DNA from: an uncultured Rubellimicrobium sp.
Lineage (GTDB): Bacteria > Pseudomonadota > Alphaproteobacteria > Rhodobacterales > Rhodobacteraceae
DNA: 12,887 nucleotides
NCBI GenBank assembly: GCA_902805995.1
Contig: CADCUU010000330.1
Span: 1 to 12,887 of the forward strand
Reading direction: 5' to 3'
Each line of letters begins with the position of its first letter. Within the stretch, counting starts at the first letter, position 1. The translations under genes and the position numbers were made by a program. The notes below the pieces were generated by a model. That model saw only the letters and a list, made by a program, of their open reading frames with translations. It did not search any database and was not told where the DNA came from. Shown in pieces: positions 7,702 through 12,887 of this stretch.

Positions 7702-9384
7702 TCAGGGGGCCGGGGCTCCGAAGTTGGGCTGACCAGGGGCGGGCGGCTGCGTGGGCGTGCTGGGCTGGGCCGGGACGGCTGACTCGGCCGGCGCGCCAAA
7801 GTTGGGCTGACCGGGGGCGGGGGCGGGGGCCGGAGTGGCGGGCGCTCCGAAGTTGGGCTGGCCAGCCGCGCCGGGAGTGCCGGGCTCGGCCGGAGCCCCG
7901 AAATTCGGCTGTCCCGGCGCGCCGGACGTGACAGGCGCGCCAGTCGCGCCGGGCTGGGCAGTGCCCCCGAAGTTCGGCTGGCCCAGGCTGCCGCCTCCAC
8001 CACCCACGCCCGCTCCAGGCGCGAAAATTTGCACGTTGGCCGGATCCACTGCCGGCCCGCGATCGAGCATCCCCGTGACCAGTCCCGGCCAGAAGATCAC
8101 GATGACCACGAGCAGGAGTTGCAGCCCCAGCCAGGGCAGCGCGCCCAGATAGATCTGTGAGGTCTTCAGCGACTTCGGTGCGATGGACCGCAGATAAAAC
8201 AGCGCAAAGCCGAATGGCGGGTGCATGAAGGCCGTCTGCATGTTGATGCAGATGAGGACCCCGAACCAGATCAGGTCGATCCCCAGGCTTTCCGCCACGG
8301 GCGCGAGGAGGGGGATGACGATGAACGCGATCTCGAAGAAGTCGAGGAAGAACGCCAGGAAGAAGATGAAGATGTTGACGAAGATCAGGAAGCCGACCTG
8401 ACCGCCGGGGATGTGCGACAGGAGGTACTTGATCCACTCGCCCCCGCCCATGCCCTGGAAGACGAGCGTGAAGATCGACGCACCGATCAGGATGAAGACG
8501 ACCATGGCCGTCAGCGTCGCCGTCGTCGTCATGGCCTGGCTCACGAGGGTCCAGGTCAGGCGGCGGTTCAACGCGGCGAGGATCATGGCGCCAACGACGC
8601 CCATGGCGCCCGACTCCGTGGGGGTGGCGAGGCCCATGAAGATCGTTCCCAGCACGAGGAAAATCAGCACGAGCGACGGCACGATCCCCCAGATGACCTT
8701 GAGGATGAGCCCGAGGCTCGCCTCGCCGCGGACCTCGAGCGGGAGGGGGGGCATCGTGTGTGGCTTCAGGATCGACATGACCAGGATGAAGCCGAGGAAG
8801 ATCAGGACCTGCAGGAGCGACGGTCCGAAGGCGCCCAGATACATGTCGCCCACGGGCCGGCCGAGCTGGTCCGCCAGCACGATGAGCACGAGCGACGGTG
8901 GGATGAGCTGGGTGATCGTGCCTGAGGCCGCGATCACGCCGGTCGCGAGCCGTTCTGAGTAGCCGTAGCGCAGCATGATTGGCAGGGCGATCACGCCCAT
9001 CGTGATGACCGAGGCCGCCACGGTGCCCGTCACCGCCCCCAGGATCGCGCCCACGATGATGACCGCATAGGCGAGGCCGCCGGGGATGCGGCCGAAGAGC
9101 TTGCCCATTCCCTCCAGCATGTCCTCGGCCAGGCCGCAGCGCTCGAGGATCGCGCCCATGAATGTGAAGAATGGAATGGCGAGCAGCAGGTCGTTCGAGA
9201 CGATACCGAAGATGCGGTGCGGCATCGCGGCGAGGAAGCCCGGCGCGAAATGGTCCGTGGCGATGCCCACGACGCCGAAGAAGATCCCCACCGCGCCCAG
9301 CGAGAAGGCCACGGGGAAGCCGTAGAGCATGAAGACGACCATGCTCGCGAACATGAGGGGTGGGAGCGGCCCGTATTCGAACAT
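7702..9384 (-). CDS. dctM: TRAP transporter large permease subunit (DctM) with repetitive C-terminal tail
   Basis: A 560-residue membrane permease, the transport subunit that exchanges substrate delivered by the binding protein with Na+ entry. About residues 1-445 form the usual DctM core with roughly twelve membrane segments. Its motifs include PFFTFMGAILERCGLAEDML (71-90), GAILGAVTGTVAASVITMG (112-130) and the discontinuous-helix/Na+-site motif ASGTITQLIPPS (153-164). Normal family members end shortly after the last helix. Here a tail of about 104 residues (457-560) follows, low in charge and rich in Gly, Pro and Ala, with five GQPNFG copies. The frame is continuous through the tail and each repeat keeps its residues, so this does not look like a frameshift. 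The start ATG at 9384 has GAGGA 8 bases upstream. dctQ ends 11 bases before, so the two are translated together. Placing it with the TakP-like protein is by proximity. Confidence 0.95.
   Translation of the reverse strand: MFEYGPLPPLMFASMVVFMLYGFPVAFSLGAVGIFFGVVGIATDHFAPGFLAAMPHRIFGIVSNDLLLAIPFFTFMGAILERCGLAEDMLEGMGKLFGRIPGGLAYAVIIVGAILGAVTGTVAASVITMGVIALPIMLRYGYSERLATGVIAASGTITQLIPPSLVLIVLADQLGRPVGDMYLGAFGPSLLQVLIFLGFILVMSILKPHTMPPLPLEVRGEASLGLILKVIWGIVPSLVLIFLVLGTIFMGLATPTESGAMGVVGAMILAALNRRLTWTLVSQAMTTTATLTAMVVFILIGASIFTLVFQGMGGGEWIKYLLSHIPGGQVGFLIFVNIFIFFLAFFLDFFEIAFIVIPLLAPVAESLGIDLIWFGVLICINMQTAFMHPPFGFALFYLRSIAPKSLKTSQIYLGALPWLGLQLLLVVIVIFWPGLVTGMLDRGPAVDPANVQIFAPGAGVGGGGGSLGQPNFGGTAQPGATGAPVTSGAPGQPNFGAPAEPGTPGAAGQPNFGAPATPAPAPAPGQPNFGAPAESAVPAQPSTPTQPPAPGQPNFGAPAP
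7705..7983 (-). repeat. Five-copy coding repeat (GQPNFG) at the 3' end of dctM
   Basis: Five copies of Gly-Gln-Pro-Asn-Phe-Gly are spread over the last 93 residues. Four are followed by Ala-Pro-Ala and one by Gly-Thr-Ala. They are separated by 8-18 residues of Pro/Ala/Gly/Thr-rich spacer. The copies differ at synonymous positions: Gly GGT/GGC/GGA, Pro CCC/CCG, Asn AAC/AAT, Phe TTC/TTT. Protein sequence is thus more conserved than DNA. The upstream linker is a run of five glycines near residues 461-465. Confidence 0.93.
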
Positions 9385-9395
9385 TCAGGCGGTCC

Positions 9396-9935
9396 TCACT
9401 GGTCCGGCTTGTGGTAGGTGGTGTCCACCGTGATCGCCCCGCGAAGGGCGGCGATGCGCTTGATGAGCTCCGACACGCCCTGGAGCGACAGGAGCGCGAA
9501 GCCGAGGGGCAGGATCATCTTGACCGGCCAGCGGATCAGGCCCCCGGCGCTGGTGGACCCTTCGCCGGTGACGAGCGACCGCCACGCCACGGGCCAGCAA
9601 AGCCAGGCCATGGTGATCGTGAACGGCAGTAGGAACAGGATGATTCCGACGATGTCGACCCAGAGTCGCTTGCGTTCGGAGATGTTGCCGTAGATCAGGT
9701 CCACGCGGACATGCTCGTTCCGGCGCAGGGTCTCGGCCGCGCCAAGAAGGACGATGGCCCCGAAGAGATACCACTGGATCTCCAGCCACGCGTTGGAGCT
9801 TTGGTCGAACAGGTAGCGGCGGGCGGCGTTCCCCGCGCTGATCAGGGCAGCGGCCAGCACGAGGAAGGCGCAGAGCCGCCCGAGCAGCGTGTTCAGTCTG
9901 TCGATCCCTGACGACAGGCTCAGCAATCCGGTCAT
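9396..9935 (-). CDS. dctQ: TRAP transporter small permease subunit (DctQ)
   Basis: A 179-residue small membrane subunit of a TRAP transporter, required for transport alongside DctM. Four membrane segments are visible at about residues 20-36, 50-70, 92-117 and 138-157. The family signature is the second segment and its loop: NAWLEIQWYLFGAIVLLGAA followed by ETLRRNEHVRVDL (residues 48-80). The start ATG at 9935 follows AGGAGGGGAC, a strong ribosome site at slightly short spacing. It is first in a two-gene dctQ-dctM unit with an 11-base gap and is transcribed towards the takP-like gene. Its own promoter should lie in the 236-base gap upstream. Confidence 0.94.
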   Translation of the reverse strand: MTGLLSLSSGIDRLNTLLGRLCAFLVLAAALISAGNAARRYLFDQSSNAWLEIQWYLFGAIVLLGAAETLRRNEHVRVDLIYGNISERKRLWVDIVGIILFLLPFTITMAWLCWPVAWRSLVTGEGSTSAGGLIRWPVKMILPLGFALLSLQGVSELIKRIAALRGAITVDTTYHKPDQ

Positions 9936-9988
9936 GTCCCCTCCTGGCGCGGCGAATACCCGCTAGGTGGGCTTCGCTTCTGAGCCTT

Positions 9989-10045
9989 TAACGGTCGCAT
10001 CTTATCCGTCAACCACGGCAGGGGCCACCGGGCAATAACGGTCGC
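9989..10045. repeat. Direct repeat upstream of dctQ, possible operator
   Basis: TAACGGTCGC occurs at 9989-9998 and again at 10036-10045, same orientation, 47 bases start to start. On the minus strand a TTGACG (10012-10007) lies between them, with poor -10 candidates (TTAAAG/TAAAGG) at 15-16 bases. The spacing relative to the dctQ start (9935) fits a regulator binding around the promoter, but two 10-base matches in GC-rich DNA are weak evidence. The remaining gap to 10171 shows no gene, and no terminator with a U-tract for bpt. Confidence 0.3.
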
Positions 10046-10171
10046 GGGTTGTGCCGCAAGGTCACGAGGGGCTCGGTCGCGGGCTATGGGTCCTCAGCGC
10101 ACCTGTACCTGTGAGCCGGGAGGGCGCTGGTCGGTAGGCGGGGACGTTCTCGGCAGGCCTGTCGAACGGCC

Positions 10172-10990
10172 CTAGCCCCTGGGCGTGCGCGCGTCGGGAA
10201 GGTGGATGCGGGCGACCTGATCGGCGATAGGATCGACCGATAGGGGATGCGCGTCCGTCCGGTAGCTCGCGGGGTCGCCGATGGGCAGCCACTGGCCGCG
10301 CTTGTAGACCTCCAGGGCGCCGAAGCGGGCCTTGTAACCCATCTTGTCGCTGCCGGGGACCCAGTAGCCCAAGTAGACATAGGGCAGGGACAACTCCCGC
10401 GCGATGCGGACGTGGTCGAGGATGATGTATGTCCCGAGCGAGGACTTCTCGAGCGAGGGGTCGAAGAAGGAGTATACCATGCTCAGCCCATCATCGAGGA
10501 GGTCGGTCAGGCAGACCGCTGCAAGGTTCCCGTCGGGGTCATGATACTCGATAAGCCGAGAGCGGACGGGCGTTTCCTCGACCATTGCGGCGAATTCGAA
10601 GATGTCCATATCTGCCATGCCGCCTTCGGCGTGGCGGCCGTCGAGGTAGCGCCGGAACAGGGCAAACTGCTCCTCGGTCGCCCAGGGCGAGGTAGCACGC
10701 CGGCGCAGATGGGCATTTTTGCGCATCACCCGGGCCTGACTGCGCGTGGGCTCGAAGTCTGCGACGCGAATGCGGGCCGAATAGCAGGCCTGACAGTCGG
10801 CGCAGGAGGGCCGGTAAAGCACGTTCTGTGACCGGCGGAAGCCCTGGCGCGACAGGGCGTCGTTCAGCCGTTCCGCTTGATCCCCCTGAAGGGCTGTGAA
10901 CAGCTTCCGCTCCATCCGGCCCGGCAGATACGGGCAGGGCTGCGGGGCGGTCACATAGAACTGGGGCGCGAGAGGAAGAGTGTGGCGCAT
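10172..10990 (-). CDS. bpt: Aspartate/glutamate leucyltransferase Bpt (N-end rule)
   Basis: A 272-residue leucyl-tRNA-protein transferase of the Bpt type. It adds Leu to proteins whose N-terminus is Asp or Glu, marking them for ClpS/ClpAP degradation in the cytoplasm. The N-terminal domain carries [13 protein letters not shown] (from C19) and [16 protein letters not shown] with C63, C66 and C69. These are the conserved cysteine cluster shared with eukaryotic arginyltransferases. The C-terminal GNAT-like domain has [20 protein letters not shown] and [20 protein letters not shown]. Length is normal. Bpt and Ate are homologous; the short bacterial length and N-terminus fit Bpt. The start ATG at 10990 has only a weak GGA upstream, but the [13 protein letters not shown]-terminus is conserved in the family. 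The RDD gene ends about 97 bases upstream on the same strand. Confidence 0.95.
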   Translation of the reverse strand: MRHTLPLAPQFYVTAPQPCPYLPGRMERKLFTALQGDQAERLNDALSRQGFRRSQNVLYRPSCADCQACYSARIRVADFEPTRSQARVMRKNAHLRRRATSPWATEEQFALFRRYLDGRHAEGGMADMDIFEFAAMVEETPVRSRLIEYHDPDGNLAAVCLTDLLDDGLSMVYSFFDPSLEKSSLGTYIILDHVRIARELSLPYVYLGYWVPGSDKMGYKARFGALEVYKRGQWLPIGDPASYRTDAHPLSVDPIADQVARIHLPDARTPRG

Positions 10991-11045
10991 CGGTCCAGCT
11001 TGATCTCGGCAGGGGGAACGGCCGGTCAGAGGTTAGCGTGGCCCC

Positions 11046-11065
11046 CCGGCCCCGCCAAGGGCCGG
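11046..11065. other. GC-rich stem-loop between the RDD-family gene and bpt
   Basis: CCGGCCC (11046-11052) pairs with GGGCCGG (11059-11065) around a 6-base loop. It lies 22 bases after the RDD stop in the direction of minus-strand transcription. There is no U-tract on that strand. On the + strand a T5 run occurs ten bases beyond the stem. It is not a clear terminator for either strand. Confidence 0.3.
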
Positions 11066-11087
11066 ATCCGCCGTTTTTCTGCCCAAT

Positions 11088-11552
11088 TCAGGCAGGCCGG
11101 TTGATTGCCGCCGTCCCGAGGGCGAGGTCGGTCAGCCCCTGTCCGCGCCGCAGTGCTACCATGACCCCAATCGAGGCGAGTTGAAGCGGCAGGACGGCGA
11201 CCGACACGGTGTAGCCCAGCACATGCGCGAAGGCCGTGGCCGCATCAAGACGGCTGCCATCCCTGTCGCGGATCTGGATCGCCATGAGCCGCATCCCCCA
11301 GGTCGCGGACCCCGTGGACAGGGTCGCCCAACGGTAAAGGAAGCCGACCATGAGCCAGAGCACCGGCCACCAGAACAGGCCCGTGAAGGCCGTGAACGGC
11401 AGCGCGAGGAGGCACAGGCCGAAGGTCACGACAGTGTCGGCCACCCAGGCCAGCCCCCGCTTCGTCGTGACGCCCTCATAGAACTGGGGCTCGCGCACGG
11501 GGTCGGGCAGGCCGTAGATGGTCGCGGGGCGGACATGGACGCGAGCGGTCAT
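11088..11552 (-). CDS. RDD family membrane protein
   Basis: A 154-residue membrane protein with an RDD domain, named for conserved Arg/Asp residues; its biochemical role in bacteria is mostly unknown, although some members have been linked to ion transport. KRGLAWVADTVV (31-42) holds the Arg-Asp pair at the start of the first helix, followed by hydrophobic stretches near 39-57, 60-77 and 107-132. The family motif TWGMRLMAIQIRD (84-96) lies between the second and third. The start ATG at 11552 has GGAG 7 bases upstream; a longer frame upstream runs into unrelated sequence. It sits between DUF2852 and bpt on the same strand, which suggests an envelope-related but undefined function. Confidence 0.88.
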   Translation of the reverse strand: MTARVHVRPATIYGLPDPVREPQFYEGVTTKRGLAWVADTVVTFGLCLLALPFTAFTGLFWWPVLWLMVGFLYRWATLSTGSATWGMRLMAIQIRDRDGSRLDAATAFAHVLGYTVSVAVLPLQLASIGVMVALRRGQGLTDLALGTAAINRPA

Positions 11553-11586
11553 CGGACGCTCCGAAAAGGAGAGGATGAAAGGGAAC

Positions 11587-11608
11587 GGGCGGGGAGAGTC
11601 CCCCGCCC
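11587..11608 (-). terminator. Stem-loop between the DUF2852 and RDD genes, possible weak terminator
   Basis: GGGCGGGG (11587-11594) and CCCCGCCC (11601-11608) form a perfect 8-bp stem with a 6-base loop. On the minus strand it lies 53 bases after the DUF2852 stop and is followed by GTTCCCTTTC, a poor U-tract. It is 34 bases before the RDD start, so it may partially separate the two genes or act in the RNA leader of the RDD gene. Confidence 0.45.
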
Positions 11609-11661
11609 TTGGTTCAGTCGGATATGGGCAGCCGGGGCCTCCGCCACAAGCCGGACGGGGG

Positions 11662-12144
11662 TCAGGCCGCCTCGTCCTGGTCGCTGCCGGCACCACGGGC
11701 CTTGTGGGCGCGGTCGTCCATGAACTGGTCGAACTCGGCCTTGTCCTTGGCTTCGCGCAGGCGGCCCAGGAACTCCTCGAAGGCGCGCTGCTCGTCCTCG
11801 AGGCGGCGGAGCGTGTCGGCCTTATAGGCGTCGAAGGCAGCGTTGCCCGAGGGGCGCATGGCCGTGCGGGCATAGCCCCAGGCCTCGGCGCGGGCCCGGC
11901 GAGTGCCGCAGGTCATGGCGCGGGAGCCGTTGTGATGACGATGTCCGAACATGCGCTTGCTCCAGATCATGTAGGCGAGGATGGCGAGGCCCACGGGCCA
12001 GACGAGTACGAAGCCCGCGACCATGAGGCCGATCCAGGCCCAGGTTCCGCGGTCGTCGAGCCAGTCGACGGTGCGCCGGAACCAAGGCGGCCCGGCAAGG
12101 TCGCGCCGCAGGTCGGCGGGAGGGTAGGTGTCGGTCGTGCTCAT
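11662..12144 (-). CDS. DUF2852 family membrane protein
   Basis: A 160-residue protein of unknown function typical of alphaproteobacteria. A single hydrophobic stretch, possibly a helical hairpin, spans residues 35-61 (WAWIGLMVAGFVLVWP and following). It is followed by a His/Arg-rich loop. The C-terminal half contains the DUF2852 signature SGNAAFDAYKADTLRRLEDE and then QRAFEEFLGRLREAKDKAEF (99-138), strongly helical and likely coiled coil. The start ATG at 12144 has AAGGAGG 9 bases upstream. A longer open frame to 12390 would have to read through the promoter and both palindromes and is rejected. Its 5' region carries two palindromic operators, so this gene is probably tightly regulated. RDD and bpt follow on the same strand. 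I make no functional claim. Confidence 0.88.
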   Translation of the reverse strand: MSTTDTYPPADLRRDLAGPPWFRRTVDWLDDRGTWAWIGLMVAGFVLVWPVGLAILAYMIWSKRMFGHRHHNGSRAMTCGTRRARAEAWGYARTAMRPSGNAAFDAYKADTLRRLEDEQRAFEEFLGRLREAKDKAEFDQFMDDRAHKARGAGSDQDEAA

Positions 12145-12172
12145 CAGTCGGGGCCTCCTTGGAAGCGGTGGG

Positions 12173-12191
12173 ATGTGAATGTCTTTCACAT
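12173..12191. promoter_or_regulatory. Palindromic operator 1 (ATGTGAA-N5-TTCACAT)
   Basis: A perfect 7+7 inverted repeat with spacer TGTCT. It is centred about 38 bases upstream of the DUF2852 start and overlaps the predicted transcription start of that gene, a position typical of a repressor site. Confidence 0.8.
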
Positions 12192-12196
12192 TGGGG

Positions 12197-12225
12197 AATG
12201 TGGGTGAGGGGGGATGCGCCGTCAA
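12197..12225 (-). promoter_or_regulatory. Predicted promoter of the DUF2852 gene
   Basis: On the minus strand TTGACG (12225-12220) is separated by 17 bases from CACATT (12202-12197). The -35 is good (5 of 6) and the -10 is weak (3 of 6), as often in GC-rich alphaproteobacteria. It sits exactly between the two palindromes: operator 2 ends 7 bases upstream of the -35 and operator 1 covers the expected start point near 12190. Confidence 0.5.
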
Positions 12226-12231
12226 TGGCGG

Positions 12232-12250
12232 ATGTGAATGATTTTCACAT
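12232..12250. promoter_or_regulatory. Palindromic operator 2 (ATGTGAA-N5-TTCACAT)
   Basis: A perfect 7+7 inverted repeat identical in both arms to operator 1, with spacer TGATT, 59 bases away centre to centre. It lies just upstream of the -35 box of the DUF2852 promoter and 139 bases before the divergent glnE start, so it could serve either gene. Confidence 0.8.
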
Positions 12251-12352
12251 AGGCGCGGTGCGGGCGGAAAGGCGCCGATCCCGCCACGGCCAGAGCGATA
12301 GGCTGACGAGAGCCGGCGACGATCAATCGGCCCGGGCCGATGCCGGGTGGCG

Positions 12353-12382
12353 TTGACCCTTCCGCCGCGTCGTTCCAATGCT
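12353..12382 (+). promoter_or_regulatory. Candidate glnE promoter (possibly leaderless transcript)
   Basis: TTGACC (12353-12358) is followed after 18 bases by AATGCT (12377-12382), a weak -10. If real, transcription would begin at or near the A of the glnE ATG (12389). This fits with the absence of any Shine-Dalgarno sequence before that ATG. Confidence 0.3.
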
Positions 12383-12388
12383 GCCCTC

Positions 12389-12887
12389 ATGTCCGGTCCC
12401 CTTCACGCCCGTCTCCGCCGTTCCCCCCGGCCTTTCGACCTCGAACGTGGGGCGCATGCCGTTCCGTCGGACGTGGTCGAGCCCTTGCGCGGGCTGCTGG
12501 TGGGGATGGCGGGAAGCAGCCCCTATCTGGCGGAGCTTCTGACGCGGGAGGCCGGATGGCTGCTGCCCGCGCTCGATGACCCGGAGGGGGCGCTCGACCA
12601 GGTTCTCGCCGAGGTCCCGGAGGGGCCGCCCGACCGGCTCGGCGCGGCTTTGCGGCAGGCCAAGCGGCGGGTCGCGCTGTTGTCCGCCGTGATGGACCTG
12701 TCCGGCGCTTGGCCGCTGGAGACGGTCACGGGCAGCCTCACGCGGCTCGCCGACCTTGCCGTGGACCGCGCGATCCGGGCACTGGTGGCCGACGCCGTAG
12801 GCCGGGGGCGGCTTCCGGGGCTAACTCCGCAGGACGTCGGTACCGCGGGCGGCATGGTGGCCCTCGCCATTGGCAAGATGGGGGCGG
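12389..12887 (+). CDS. glnE: Glutamine synthetase adenylyltransferase/adenylyl-removing enzyme, N-terminal part
   Basis: The first 166 residues of GlnE, the bifunctional enzyme that attaches AMP to glutamine synthetase or removes it in response to PII signals, tuning ammonium assimilation. The full protein usually has more than 900 residues, so most lies beyond the right edge. Visible landmarks are PFDLERG near residue 15, GMAGSSPYLAELL around 40-53, the conserved LLSAVMDLSGAWPLETVT (about 97-114), and the final GGMVALAIGKMGA. That last segment opens the nucleotidyltransferase (adenylyl-removing) domain and normally continues GGRELNYxSDxD. The frame is open to the edge. The ATG at 12389 fits the family N-terminus, but no ribosome site precedes it. 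The gene is divergent from DUF2852, sharing about 245 bases of intergenic DNA that contain two palindromes. Confidence 0.93.
   Translation, partial: MSGPLHARLRRSPRPFDLERGAHAVPSDVVEPLRGLLVGMAGSSPYLAELLTREAGWLLPALDDPEGALDQVLAEVPEGPPDRLGAALRQAKRRVALLSAVMDLSGAWPLETVTGSLTRLADLAVDRAIRALVADAVGRGRLPGLTPQDVGTAGGMVALAIGKMGA

Noticed and set aside
7681..8016. Repeats at the end of dctM as a CRISPR array or a mobile repeat element
   Set aside because: Copies are short, coding, in frame with dctM and differ at third codon positions; spacers are Pro/Ala/Gly codons of uneven length.
8221..8925. Plus-strand frame of 234 codons opposite dctM, very rich in Asp, Glu and Arg
   Set aside because: Its composition is what the reverse complement of hydrophobic membrane-helix codons gives in this frame; there is no independent evidence for a gene.
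10046..10171. Possible small gene or RNA between bpt and dctQ
   Set aside because: Open frames here are extensions of antisense or out-of-frame reading through bpt; there is no ribosome site, no U-tract hairpin and no tRNA-like cloverleaf.
12173..12250. Reading the two palindromes as CRP/FNR or Rex sites
   Set aside because: CRP needs TGTGA-N6-TCACA and these have N7. Rex sites have a four-base centre and TTGT/ACAA ends. FNR-type sites are TTGAT-N4-ATCAA. None fits.
12145..12390. N-terminal extension of the DUF2852 protein to an ATG at 12390
   Set aside because: It would translate the promoter and both operators, and the internal ATG at 12144 has a strong AAGGAGG and begins the conserved protein.

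Overview
The window is GC-rich chromosomal DNA from an alphaproteobacterium, most likely of the Rhodobacterales (Roseobacter/Rhodobacter group). This rests on recognisable protein families: a TakP-like TRAP binding protein very close to the one I remember from Rhodobacter sphaeroides, a DUF2852 protein, Bpt rather than Aat/Ate, and an acetolactate synthase of the Rhodobacterales type. Twelve protein genes are supported (two cut by the window edges), plus one 15-residue leader peptide. I see no tRNA, rRNA, CRISPR array, insertion sequence or phage gene.

Left block (1-5133, all minus strand). Reading in the direction of transcription: a promoter, a leader peptide rich in Leu/Val/Ile codons, an antiterminator/terminator pair, ilvB, ilvN, a nucleoside hydrolase gene and selO (C-terminus beyond the left edge). 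The 5' leader looks like a complete ribosome-mediated attenuator for branched-chain amino acid synthesis. This is the best-supported regulatory device in the window.

Middle block (5181-9935). A YihY/BrkB-type membrane protein gene (minus) is divergent from a TakP-like 2-oxoacid TRAP binding-protein gene (plus). The binding-protein gene converges on the two membrane-subunit genes dctQ-dctM (minus), and a long perfect hairpin lies between the converging genes. The three TRAP subunits would form one Na+-driven uptake system for 2-oxoacids such as pyruvate, although they are not in one operon. DctM carries an unusual tail of about 100 residues, rich in Gly/Pro/Ala, with five GQPNFG repeats.

Right block (10172-12887). 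bpt (N-end-rule leucyltransferase), an RDD-family membrane protein and a DUF2852 membrane protein are all on the minus strand. The 5' part of glnE (glutamine synthetase adenylyltransferase) runs divergently off the right edge. Between DUF2852 and glnE are two near-identical 19-bp palindromes that flank a sigma-70-like promoter, an operator arrangement whose regulator I cannot name.

The most interesting items are the ilv attenuator, the repeat tail on DctM, and the twin palindromes. None is a wholly new system on present evidence. The tail and the palindromes are the two for which I know no description.
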